NCBI GenBank assembly: GCA_028023455.1
Contig: JAQFVV010006256.1
Span: forward strand, 1,736,001-1,800,000
DNA from: Epiperipatus broadwayi
Taxonomy: Eukaryota; Onychophora; Udeonychophora; Euonychophora; Peripatidae
DNA length: 64,000 bases
Reading direction: 5' to 3'
Shown here: piece after piece, positions 24,575 through 34,520 of the stretch
Numbering within the stretch: position 1 is the first letter of the stretch
Layout of the letters: the number at the start of each line of letters is the position of its first letter
Notes under the pieces: model-generated
What the model was told of the DNA's origin: nothing
What the model saw: only the letters and a program-made list of their open reading frames with translations
Databases searched by the model: none
Program-made: the position numbers and the translations under genes

Positions 24575-24601
24575 TATATATATATATATATATATATATA
24601 A
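24575..24601. repeat. (TA)n microsatellite
   Basis: Uninterrupted TA run. Confidence 0.9.
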
Positions 24602-24682
24602 TAAAAAATAAAATGAAGAAAATACATAATAAAAAAATTAATAAATATAAAAAGATATTTATTATCACTAAATACATATGTG

Positions 24683-24958
24683 GAAGAAAGACTGAGTTCA
24701 AATACCTGGCCTTGTAACACAGAGTGGATGGGTTGAGGAAGCCAGAAAGTCTGCAAAATGTCCAATATTACATGAGATTTCAGTTGTGTAGAATAAACTT
24801 GTACATAAATATATTTTTATTTGGCACAAAAGATATGAAGAAAGGCTGAGTTCAAATACCTGGTCCTGTAATACAGAGTGTATGAGTTGAGGAAGCCAGA
24901 AAGTCTGCAAAATGTCCAATATTACATGAGATTTCAGTTGTGTAGAATAAACTTGTAT
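24683..24958. repeat. Tandem repeat, 154-bp unit, two copies
   Basis: Copy 1 at 24683-24836, copy 2 from 24837, the second cut short near 24958. Each starts GAAGAAAG-CTGAGTTCAAA. The copies differ by a handful of bases. The array lies downstream of the transposase in its own reading direction. The open frames across it on the minus strand are by-products of the repeat. Confidence 0.9.
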
Positions 24959-25004
24959 ATACATAAAGATACATTTGTTTCATCTAAAACTTCAAAAATC
25001 ATGA

Positions 25005-25440
25005 GATTACAAAATTGTAATAAGAGTACAATGATACTATAATCATGCAATAAATGAACAATGATATAAATAAAATAATATATCTTACCTATGCAAAGTA
25101 GAAAGATGATTGAGTCAGGGTTAATGGTAAAAATGTATAGAGAAACATCTAATAAAAAAATCAAAAGATTACAAAATTGTAATAATAGTACAATGTCACT
25201 ATAATCATGCGATAAATGAACAATCATATAAATAAAATCATATATCTTACCTATTGCAAAGTAGAAAGATGATTGAGTCAGGGTTAATGGTAAAAATGTA
25301 TAAAGAAACATCTAATAAAAAAAATCAAAAGATTACAAAATTGTAATAAAAGTACAATGTCACTATAATCATGCGATAAATGAACAATCATATAAATAAA
25401 ATTATATATCTTACCTATTGCAAAATAAAAAAATGATTGA
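25005..25440. repeat. Tandem repeat, 162-164-bp unit, nearly three copies
   Basis: Units start at 25005, 25167 and 25331 with GATTACAAAATTGTAATAA; the third is truncated where the transposase remnant ends. Each unit has CTTACCTA, whose complement AGGTAAG resembles a 5' splice site. Copies 2 and 3 are more alike than either is to copy 1. The array abuts a different 154-bp array, so two independent tandem expansions sit side by side. Confidence 0.9.
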
Positions 25441-27253
25441 GTAAGGATGGGAGTGATGTGTTGTGACTGTGGATGTAGATTTAGAGAGGAGCTTGAACTG
25501 CTCCACTGTTATGATAAATAGCAAAGCAGCCTCTCTCTCTGCCAATGGAATAGATCCACATGCAGCACAGCCAAAGATTGTTGTGTGCCACACTTTATTC
25601 CTCCAACAAACACATCTTCTTTTGCCTGGTGTCTTACCAGTGCACAGATCAGAACTGGTATTCTGGGCAGTAGGTGTGACACTTGCACTCACAGATGGCT
25701 TCAGCTTCCTGGAGGAGAAGTCACCAATAAGGCTCTTTGATAAAGCTATCCTATAATCCAGATGGGATATAGGCCTCAGTTGTTTTTGTGCCATATATAA
25801 AGTATATAAAATATATGAATTAGTAATAACTGTATCAAAGCAATGCCAGAATAAATGCATAGGCCAACGTCTAGGCTTCCTATCCCAACCATACACAGAG
25901 CGCTTCTGGTTGGCTAAATCAACCCCACCCATGAAGCTGTTGTATTTTTTATTGCAATTAAACATGAATATGTATGTTTTGAACCATCTTTATGTCTTCT
26001 AATTACAGTAAAATCTCCAGATGGTGGATAGGCATTATGTAGCATAACAATTGGCTTCCTATCCAACCAAACTAGAAATTCAAGATCACTGTCCATAACA
26101 GAATAACAGTCTTCTCTATTCATCTGTTTATGATTTTTATACTTTTTGCAAATACTATTTGGAGTACCCCTCCTATCAACTTTCTATGTGCCACATATAA
26201 AGATTTTACTTGCAGATAGCTCTTTAGCTAATTCTGGGCTAGTAAAATATCTGTCACAAAAAATTTATGTGGTTCTGTTTTGCAAGACCTGGCAAAACAA
26301 CAGAAAGTACTGCTCAGGTCCCCAGTTTCAGGCTAGCATTCGAAGTTGCACTTTTTTCTGTGTACAACTCCATATGGTATACATATCCATTATGGCTGTC
26401 TGCACAAGCCCACCATCTGAAACCTCTCTTTACCGGTTTTGAGGAATCATACTGTTTCATGACATTACGACCCTTGAATTTGGTAATTGCCACATCAACT
26501 GATATTTCTTGGTGCATCTGATATGCAGCCTTGAAATTGACATTACAGTGATCTATAATAGGCCTGATTTTATAAATTCTATCAAACTTATCACTATTAA
26601 TTGGTGGCATGGTTTTACTATCACTAAAATGCAAATTACCTAAAATTGACATAAATCAATTGCAGGTCATAACTTTAGCAAGTCCGGCCTGATGCAAATA
26701 TTCATCCATAGACCAAATGAATTCAAACTTGGTCATGCGTGACACACTATTTGTTAGAAAAATCATGCCAAAAACGCATCCAGTTCACGGCGCGACAGAT
26801 TACCCCAATCCTGAACTTTTTTCCATTCTACAGCATATTTATTTGTCTCAGCACATATATATTCATATAACTTTCTATGAAAAATATATCTAAAAAAAAA
26901 ATCACTAATTTCATACTCACGGGTGACGGGAAAATTTAGCCCAGGAGACTTAGTGAATATTTCTACTGGCACGCATGACCCTCCAATGTTATCCAGAATA
27001 GCATCCGAGTCTGGCCGAGATGAAGGCCCAGGCATCGGTCCAGTATCCATTCTGACATTCCTTACTGATGACTTCCTTTTTTTTTTCTTGGCGCAGCTAC
27101 TTCATCGTCTGAATTATCAGAAAGATATTCACTATCTGAAGTATCAAACAGACATTCATCGAATGAGCTGCTAGACGAAGGCCCAGAATTATAGACGTCT
27201 TCGATAAGAAAATCCGAGTCAGAATCTGAAGTTGAATTTTCCATAGAACTCAT
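25411..27253 (-). pseudogene. piggyBac transposase (PGBD4-like), frameshifted
   Basis: Minus-strand transposase in at least four pieces. 27253-27062: acidic Ser/Asp-rich N-terminus starting MSSMENSTSDSDSDF, then APRKKK. 27050-26763: TREYEISDFFFRYIF through WGNLSRRELDAFL, the start of the DDE fold region. 26652-26314: SVDVAITKFKGRNVMKQY and KPVKRGFRWWACAD, with the first catalytic Asp. 26123-25914: EFLVWLDRKPIVMLHN, with the second Asp. 25965-25411: YNSFMGGVDLANQKR, with the third Asp, then a Cys-rich tail RRCVCWRNK...CAACG that has lost the later Cys/His ligands of the usual C-terminal finger. All three Asp are present but frames are broken between blocks. It would excise and insert at TTAA. 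Confidence 0.85.
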
Positions 27254-27479
27254 TTTATCTTACTTACCTATCTAAAAAGATAATAAAAAAAAAAATAAAA
27301 ATTTTGAGTCCTCTTCACTAAAAATGTCATAAAAAATCGAAAAATTATTGCACAGAAAATTTTTTTACATTTTCACATTGCTGACAAAATTGCACAAAGA
27401 AAGAAGTAAGTCCCGTATGTGTGACATTTATGGTTTTTGCGCAAACTCAGCTCAAAATCGAAATTTCTAGAAAGTCGTA

Positions 27480-27505
27480 CAAAAGTCGTTCTGGGGGTCA
27501 AAGGG
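27480..27505 (-). repeat. piggyBac right terminal repeat
   Basis: On the minus strand the terminus reads CCCTTTGACCCCCAGAACG and continues inward with ACTTTTGTACGACTTTC. It is followed outward by TTTTAAA. Confidence 0.7.
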
Positions 27506-27828
27506 TTTTAAATACTACCTTAATGAATTTTCAGTGTTACATCAGGCATTAGATTAGGATTGATTGCTTTAGGGAAAAAATAATTATCAGTTTGAATATT
27601 GTTAGGACTTAATTAAATATAAATCACTTTAAAAAAGTTAATTCATGCTTATTAAAATATTAATGATAATTAATTTGGTTTAGTAATTATTAATATTATT
27701 AAAATAAGTTAAAATAAATAACTTCCATTTATCTTTTTTCTTTGATCTTTTATTATATATATAATTTTAAAATGAAATCAGTTTTTTATTTAAAAACTAA
27801 CAATGAGAATATGCAGTCTGGTGTGTAA

Positions 27829-27852
27829 GAATATATATATATATATATATAT
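27829..27852. repeat. (TA)n microsatellite
   Basis: Uninterrupted AT run. Confidence 0.9.
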
Positions 27853-28238
27853 AGCCATATGATATTTCCATGATAAAAAATAATTACTAAAACTAATTTT
27901 TTCATTTTAATATTTGTTTAGTTCAGAATATTTACACTTCATTTCTTTTTTTTTTCAATTTTATTGAATAAAAATCAATTATTTTTTAATGACTCTAGTT
28001 TATAATTTGCATTTATTACTGAATATTTCTTTATCAGATGTGATATGTTGGACTATTTCCATCATTTATGGTGAATGTTGAATGTATAGAAAATTTTAAA
28101 CTTTATTTAAATTTTCCAAATACAAACAACTTGTTAGTAATAACACACAAATAGACAATACATAACATTTTGTTAAAATTATTATCCACCCTTCTTTAGG
28201 GGTTGCTGGCCTATATGCACAGTGACAATATTCGGTTA

Positions 28239-28308
28239 GAAGTTGAACTCGCACCTTTAGATTCTTGAATATCGAATTTAAAGCAAATGGTCTACCAACT
28301 GAGCTATT
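28239..28308 (-). other. tRNA-like head, left SINE-like unit
   Basis: The minus strand has box A TAGCTCAGTTGGTAGA and box B GGTGCGAGTTCAACTTC, close to pol III consensus. Box spacing is about 58 bases, as in a tRNA with a long variable arm. An internal promoter is inferred, not shown. Confidence 0.7.
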
Positions 28309-28317
28309 CTGTCAAAG

Positions 28318-28380
28318 GCTGCAGTTGGTAGAGTGTTTGCCTTAAATTCGATATTTAAGAATCTAAAGGTGCAAGTTCAA
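28318..28380 (+). other. tRNA-like head, right SINE-like unit
   Basis: Box A reads GGCTGCAGTTGGTAGAG and box B GGTGCAAGTTCAACTG. Same module as the left unit, slightly more degraded. Confidence 0.65.
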
Positions 28381-28423
28381 CTGATAAGCAAATATTGTCA
28401 CTGTGCATATAGGCCAGCAACAA

Positions 28424-28457
28424 CTGAAGAAGAGTGGAGAATAATTCTACTTGAAAC
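28424..28457 (+). ncRNA. Hammerhead-like core, right SINE-like unit
   Basis: CTGAAGA, then a hairpin of about eight pairs with G-U wobbles (GAGTGGAG...TTCTACTT), then GAAAC with the core G intact. After it, ATTGTGTA can form a minimal stem III (CA with TG) followed by GUA. TTGAAAC fits CpG decay of TCGAAAC on this strand. Stem I was not found. The left unit has the same region degraded (CCTAAAGA at 28195-28202). Confidence 0.5.
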
Positions 28458-28603
28458 ATTGTGTAATTACTAACCTGTATTGTCTATTTGTGTGTTATTA
28501 CTAACAAGTTGTTTGTATTTGGAAAGTTTAAATAAAGTTTAAAATCTTCTATACATTCAACCATCATTCATAAATTATGGAAATAGTCCAACATATCACA
28601 CAT

Positions 28604-30529
28604 TATAATATACCATCATTACAAACCTTTGGATTTTTTTATCAACTTTGTTTTATACTTAATTTAATGTTAGATATTTATTCATTTTATATTTATGTCA
28701 TCTCTATCCCAGAATATTTTTAAAACTGCTTAATGTTATTTTTTAAAATTTTTTATTAATACCATTTTTTAACAAAAGAAACAAGTAATAATTTTATAAA
28801 TTAATAATATGTTAGTGAACTTTTTTTTTTAATTATGTAAATTATAATAATAAACTATAAAACACATATTACTTTCAATAAAAATTAACATAAACAATAT
28901 TAGTTACCGATCTACTTGACTATCTAAATTCCATTTTCTTTTTCCAATTGTTTTATAACATGTGTAGATTCTTAAGATTTCTGATATTTTACAAGAATGT
29001 CCAAATTAACTTAGATTAAATGTTTTCTTTTTTTAGGTGGATTACTTTGTTTTTTTTTTCTACTTTTTAGTTAGCTAGTAGTGTTTATATAAAAGCATTA
29101 TTTAAATTTTTTTTTTACATATTATATAATGTTTGAATTTATTTAATGTATTTACTTTTATTTTATGTGACTTTTTATAAATAATAAAAAAATTGGTTTA
29201 TTTAATTTAAAATTTAGATAAAGAGAATCCATTATGCTCATTGAAAATACAATTGTGAGAAAGGATATATATATTGTTTAACTATTATTTTATCCATAAT
29301 GTTTTAAACTATACAAGTTTTCCATTTATATAAATGATAGTTTAAAATGATCATTATGATAATGTCTATTATTTTTTTAAATACTCTTTTAGTAGCACTA
29401 ACATTTAATATCTTATTTTGCCATATTTCCCTTTCCCCCCATTAATTTTGATTTTATTTATATATATACTTGAGTTTTAATTAAGTGCATCATGATCAGC
29501 TGAATTAATATAGATGTATAATATAAAAATAAATCAAATATATATACAGAAAATATACACAAGTTTGTTTAATAGGCTAAAGTAATTGTGTCTTGATTTC
29601 TTTTTCATCTTGATTTTTATATTTAATTTTAATACATAGACACCTGTTAATTATGATCTTTTTCAGATGTCTCTTGTTACAATTTAATAAGATTTGTTTT
29701 AATCCTTACTGCTTTACTCACGAAATTGACATTCTAGGGAATTTTGGGCCTAGATAAATGAGATTTTATCTTGTCAGTAAGGTAGTTTTTGCACCTGCTA
29801 TCCGTCTGCACTTTTCTGATACAAACAATTTTAAAAAATAGTATGCATTTTTTGTTTTATATTTAATATCATTCGATGAAAAAAATTGCACATTTATCTT
29901 TACTTATATATATCATAGTTATTTTCCAATTCTTTCATTGACAACATTTTTTTTAACTCTGTTTTTTTTTGTCAGATAGGTAGGTATTAAACAAATTAAA
30001 AGGAACACATGTGATACATGTCATAGATCCAGAGTTCTAAAAAAATATTAGAGCTTTATCACTTCGAAAGTTTTTAAATTCTTAAAAGAAATTACTGGAA
30101 AATACTGACCTGTCATCCATTATTTAAAAATGGGTTGCACGGCTAAGGAATTTGTATAATATCGCTCTAATATTTTTTTAATATATGGTTGCAGGTATGT
30201 GTAAATTGGAAAATTATCACTTTGGAAAATGATACACATTCAATCTGCATGCTTGAAAGCAATATTTTCCCAATGGTTTGCAGCTGGTTTTCAAATAATT
30301 TGCAACTATTTTGAATTCATACAGAATAATTATATGGCAGTTTTGATTGTTAGGCTTTTTTTGAAATTTATCTAAAAAAGTAATTGGTAATAATATAAAT
30401 TTTTTGTCTCACCATATATATATGCTTCCTGTCATGTATTATCCAGTATTTATAATATCATGGAAGTAAACTAGGCTTTACATAGGCACTATAAAATTGA
30501 CTTGCACTCCTCCATAAAAAACATTTTAA
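28604..30529. other. AT-rich stretch, nothing recognised
   Basis: No coding similarity. A slightly less AT-rich patch at about 29695-29830 was checked in all frames and gives no family match. Confidence 0.45.
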
Positions 30530-31345
30530 AAGCATAGGTTGTTTACCTATGATTAGAATTTCTTTTTAAATAAATATACTTTTATTGACCATGCATAAAT
30601 TAGAGCTTGAATGATGGGAAGTGCATTTCAATTCAATAGCATATATGTGAAGGCTAGTTTCCTTCCACAATATTACATATATATAAAACACATTTTGCAG
30701 GTTCATCTGTGTTAAAGCATTTAAATATTAATATACTGACATTTTGACTTGATCACACAAGTCATCTGCTGGGTCATAAAGGGTAGAAAGACAGTAGTAG
30801 AAGCACTACAATCACTGATTTGAAAAAAATGCCAATGTTCCACCAATAGCAAAAATTTTAAATTAAGAAATATTTAAAAAAAAAAACATTCTTAATTTAA
30901 CATTTTTGCTATTGGGGGAACTTTAATGTTTTTTTCAAATCAGTGATTGTAGCACCTCTACAACCATCTTTCTACCTTTTATCACCCAGTAGATGACTTG
31001 TGGGATCAAGTTGAAACATTGGTATATTAATATTTAAATTTTTTAACATGGATGCACCCACAAAATATGTTTTTTATATATGCAACCTGAGAAAATCTTC
31101 ATATCAACATATATATAAGTGCTATACTATTAATTATTATATATACTCAAACTAATAAGATTCAATGTTGCAAGTAGTTAAAAAAGAGAAACTTTTTCTT
31201 ATGATATATAAACTGAACTTGTGCATGTAATTTGCCAATTTAAAAATCAGGCTCATAATAGATTCAAGCCTTAATTTAGACATGGTCAGTAAAAGTTGGT
31301 TTATATAAAGAATATGCTTTAAGCATAGGCAAACCATCTATGCAT
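30530..31345. repeat. Palindrome of unknown family with nested outer arms
   Basis: Core arms 30680-30873 and 30886-31080 are inverted copies: AATCACTGATTTGAAAAAAA and TTTAAATATTAATATAC recur as complements on the other side. Outside the core, 30530-30620 matches the complement of about 31240-31345 (ACTTTTATTGACCATGCATA against TACTGACCATGTCTA), with about 150 bp of extra sequence on the right side. Arms are diverged. No protein or known termini seen. Confidence 0.7.
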
Positions 31346-31959
31346 TTCAAGAATTTATTGCTGGAGGCATGTCAGTTCTAATAAAAGTTAATTTCCTAGC
31401 ATAATATTACATATACATAAAATTTCTATAATATTAATTATCTAGTATTTATATTTATGATACATTTAACACAACAGCCCATTAACATCAAAAATCTATA
31501 TCACTGAAATAATAGTCTGATCATATGCTTGGAAATCCTCACAAAGCATTAATAAGTGTACTGACTTCTGTAATGACCTGTTTTACTAATTTGTTTCTCT
31601 AAAATTTTAAATAATATACATTACTCCCTTTCTACAAGCATTTAATTCTATTGTGGTTACGTATGGTACATTTTATCTTCTCATTTTTAGTGAATACTAA
31701 TAATCATCCCTGAAACAGTATATTTTGAAACATCAAATAATTCAAAGTTTTTGACACCAATATAATACTCTGATTAATACAGGTTAAAATATTTGACTTC
31801 TTTTAAATTCATATTTATAAAATTGATGAATTTTATTATGATTTTTTCAAAGTTTTACATGCTAAAAAAGTATGTTGTTATCTATTACTACTTATATTAT
31901 GTAAGATATAACCAATATTATACAAATATAATTTATTTTCACTTTTTGCCCTTTCATGC

Positions 31960-32145
31960 ATTGATTTATATATATCTACATAATACCATTTACACTTTTA
32001 TTAATCATTTTACAATGCAACCTAATAAAATAAAATCTACTACTTTATATTTGTTTGATTTCAAATGCCTAGAAGTCATCATCAGAGCTACAATATTTAA
32101 ATATATATGAACACACAATTAGCATGTATCTATATATCATCGTCT
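31960..32145 (-). repeat. Inverted pair, left copy, with hammerhead-like core
   Basis: On the minus strand: AATATTGTAGCTCTGATGAT, then a weakly paired stretch, GAAAT, and a tail CAAATATAAAGTA...TTTTATTAGGTTGCATTGTAAAATGATTAATAAAAG. The inverted partner is at 32680-32884, so the core-side ends face each other and the tails face outward. Confidence 0.6.
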
Positions 32146-32679
32146 TTATTTTCAACCATTATCGATCCATCCCATATTTATGTATAGTTATATTACACAT
32201 TATATCCTACTTTAAGAAATTGAAAGAATACTAATTTTTAATGAACCAAGTCACTATATATTCTTATATATTTTTAATAATTTTATAAATATTAATCTTT
32301 TATTTTATTCTTGTTTTTGATTGATTTCTTTTGCATAAACAATTTATTTTTAATATATATTATTCTACATTTAAGTGACTTTTAAACCTTTTAATAATTT
32401 ATCACTTTAATTATTCTATTATGGTTTAATCATACAATAATTAATTATAATATAATCAAAGTATGTAATTCTTTTTATATAATCTTACCTTTTTCCAACT
32501 CTTAATAACTTTAAAACAATTTTAAATTATCTCTTAACAACTTAACTGAAACAATTTTTACATTTTCTTATATATTTTATACTAACTCTCTTTATGGCAT
32601 TTCTTAAAACCATGTCTTACTTTAATTTTCAATCTATATATTCTTATTTGATTAATAATTTAGCATATATTTTATATAA
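32146..32679. other. Spacer between inverted copies
   Basis: About 530 bp of T- and C-rich plus strand with no palindrome or recognisable coding. It may be the body of the element whose 3' ends are the two flanking copies. Confidence 0.35.
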
Positions 32680-32884
32680 TTATATATGAATATCTATGTG
32701 TAGATAAGACTAATTGTATAGTCATATCTATTTGAATATTGTAGCTCTGATGATAATTATTAAAAAGTTGAAACTAAGCAAATATAAAGTAATAAAATTT
32801 CTTTTATTAGATTGTATTGTAAAGTGATTAATGAAGGTATAAATGGTATTGTGCAGATTGTACTAACATGACAGATGTTCCTTT
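32680..32884 (+). repeat. Inverted pair, right copy, with hammerhead-like core
   Basis: Matches the complement of the left copy: AATATTGTAGCTCTGATGAT (32738-32757), then GAAACTAAGCAAATATAAAG, then TTTATTAGATTGTATTGTAA and a shared tail with GGTATAAATGGTATTGTG. The core GAAAC at 32770-32774 is intact and stem II is weak (AATT with AGTT). Confidence 0.6.
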
Positions 32885-33495
32885 TATTTGTTCTTTCCTC
32901 TATATTTTAATGCTCAGTCCATTTTTTTATTTTTTATTTTTTCTCTAAGAAGTAATGTTTTTCATTAAGATCTCAATTTATACTTTTAGAATTTTCTTTC
33001 AAATGTATATTTCTAAAATCTGTCATCTTTTCTCTTTACTTGTCATAAAATTTCTATTCTAAACGCATTATTCATTAGAAGAAAAAGGCATTAAACCAGT
33101 CTTTAAAAAATTGATTTCATCGATCAATAAAATATTTTCTTAGTAAAATGTGTTTCCATTTTTATTTATTTTTTGTTATCAATTCATCAACTTTCTACAT
33201 CCATAACCCTTGTAGCAAAATGATTTATAAACAGAATCACATTATTTTTCAAAAGCAGCATTAAAATTAATGTAGTTTTAATTTTATATCTTTGTAGAAA
33301 TATAAGAAAGAAGAATCGAATCTTTGTTGCCCATGATCAATCATATCGATAATTCATAATATTTCTATTTTTAAATGCTTTTACTTAATTTATAAACTCT
33401 GTACATTTGTTTAGTTGTTTGTTTCATAGATAACGTTTAGATAAGGTGCATGAAAGAGTGGTATAGAGATTTGTTTGGTTTTAATTAAAAACTTT

Positions 33496-33600
33496 TAAAA
33501 TTGAGCTGTTGAATGCATTTGAAAAGTTTAAATAACATTTGAATTTTTCTAAGAACATTTAACAATTATTCTAGATAATGGAAATAGCCCAACTTATAAT
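33496..33600 (+). repeat. Isolated fragment of the PLE/SINE tail
   Basis: Contains GCTGTTGAATGCATTTGAAA and GATAATGGAAATAGCCCAAC, aligned with the tails at 9.55-9.67 and 28.5-28.6 kb. No tRNA-like head or intact core precedes it, so it is a third, 5'-truncated or decayed insertion of the family. Confidence 0.6.
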
Positions 33601-34363
33601 TACACATCGAATGACACAATCACAATCTTTTAAGCAAATATATAAAATACTTTTCATATATGTGTGTGCATGATTTACAAAACCGATTTTATTTCTTTTA
33701 TTTAACTGCTGCTTGTCGCTAAAAATGCACTCAGCTAAATAAAATAAGTAAATAAAACCTGATTTGTAAAGCATATGTACATATGTTCACAAAATAATTA
33801 CATATACAACAATGGGAAAAATAGTATTACACATATATATCATGGGTCTACATATTATTAAGAATGCTATTCTAATTCCAGAAACAAGAAAGACATAGAA
33901 GTTTAAAAAGCTAAAGTTGAATCTCATGCACATGATCATACAAACTGAGTTATTGATCAAATTTATTCCTATATATCATACATTAATCTTTTAGTTTGTG
34001 TATTGAAAATTAACTTTTTACCTAAAATCTTCAACACTAGTAATTTTAGTTGTTTCATTACATTAAATTCTTAAACATAAATTCTAACATAAATGTGGCA
34101 TATGTTTAGGTCATGAAAAATTATTAACTTAACCATAATATAATTTTTTAGAAAGTCAGTCATGTTTTTATTTGTTTCATATACCCAATTCAATGATATA
34201 TCTTTAAAAATTAGATTCAATATCATATTCAGCAAACTGAAGCACATTCTGACCAATCTTTCAGTGTTTCTATGATTGAGACTAACCTATAATATTCTGT
34301 TCACATTAATTTATTGAATAATTTCTACAATCATTTTTAATTTTTTTTAACAATTACCATTAT

Positions 34364-34520
34364 CAGTAACTATTTGCAAATGAATATAGCTATTCTATTT
34401 CCAGATAGCATAAAAAAAGAGAAATAAAAGAATAAAAAGTTACAGAAAGAAAAAAAGGGAAAATATTAGAGTTAGTATTGTTACATATGTAATTAAAGGA
34501 TGAAAATATGATTGCATAAA
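34364..34520 (+). repeat. Dispersed repeat, copy 2 (partner at 3.52 kb)
   Basis: See the partner: shared TTTGCAAATGAATATAG and GAATAAAAAGTTA words in the same order and similar spacing. Confidence 0.4.

Larger units (their letters stand above)
24088..27505 (-). mobile_element. piggyBac (PGBD4-type) transposon, degraded
   Basis: The right end is well supported. Read on the minus strand it starts CCCTTTGACCCCCAGAACG, typical of piggyBac termini, and sits beside TTTTAAA where the target TTAA is expected (two extra bases). The left end is tentative: ACCCTTTGAAAACCAGG at 24087-24103 matches the start of that terminus with a three-base difference but is not preceded by TTAA. Between them lie a broken transposase (25411-27253, minus) and two tandem arrays. 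If the left end is wrong, the element ends somewhere before 25.4 kb. Confidence 0.55.
28039..28603. mobile_element. Head-to-head pair of tRNA-headed SINE-like units
   Basis: The left unit (28039-28312, minus) and right unit (28316-28603, plus) are inverted copies whose tRNA-like heads almost touch at 28313. From head to tail each unit has a tRNA-like region with boxes A and B, a linker with GTGCATATAGGCCAGCAAC, a hammerhead-like core, and a tail through TTATTACTAACAAGTTG to GGAAATAGTCCAACATATCAC. Linker, core and tail match the 3' regions of the PLE copies at 5.5 and 9.5 kb, where the same tRNA-like head follows the GIY-YIG remnant. These may be SINEs using a PLE tail, or extremely 5'-truncated PLE ends. 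The arms are diverged. Confidence 0.8.

Noticed and set aside
24501-25311. Minus-strand frames of 64-125 residues over tandem repeats
   Set aside because: They arise from the 154- and 162-bp repeats and the TA run; internal repeats in the frames simply copy the DNA repeats.
24683-25440. Tandem arrays as a CRISPR array
   Set aside because: Units are long and near-identical throughout, with no repeat-spacer alternation, and the context is eukaryotic.
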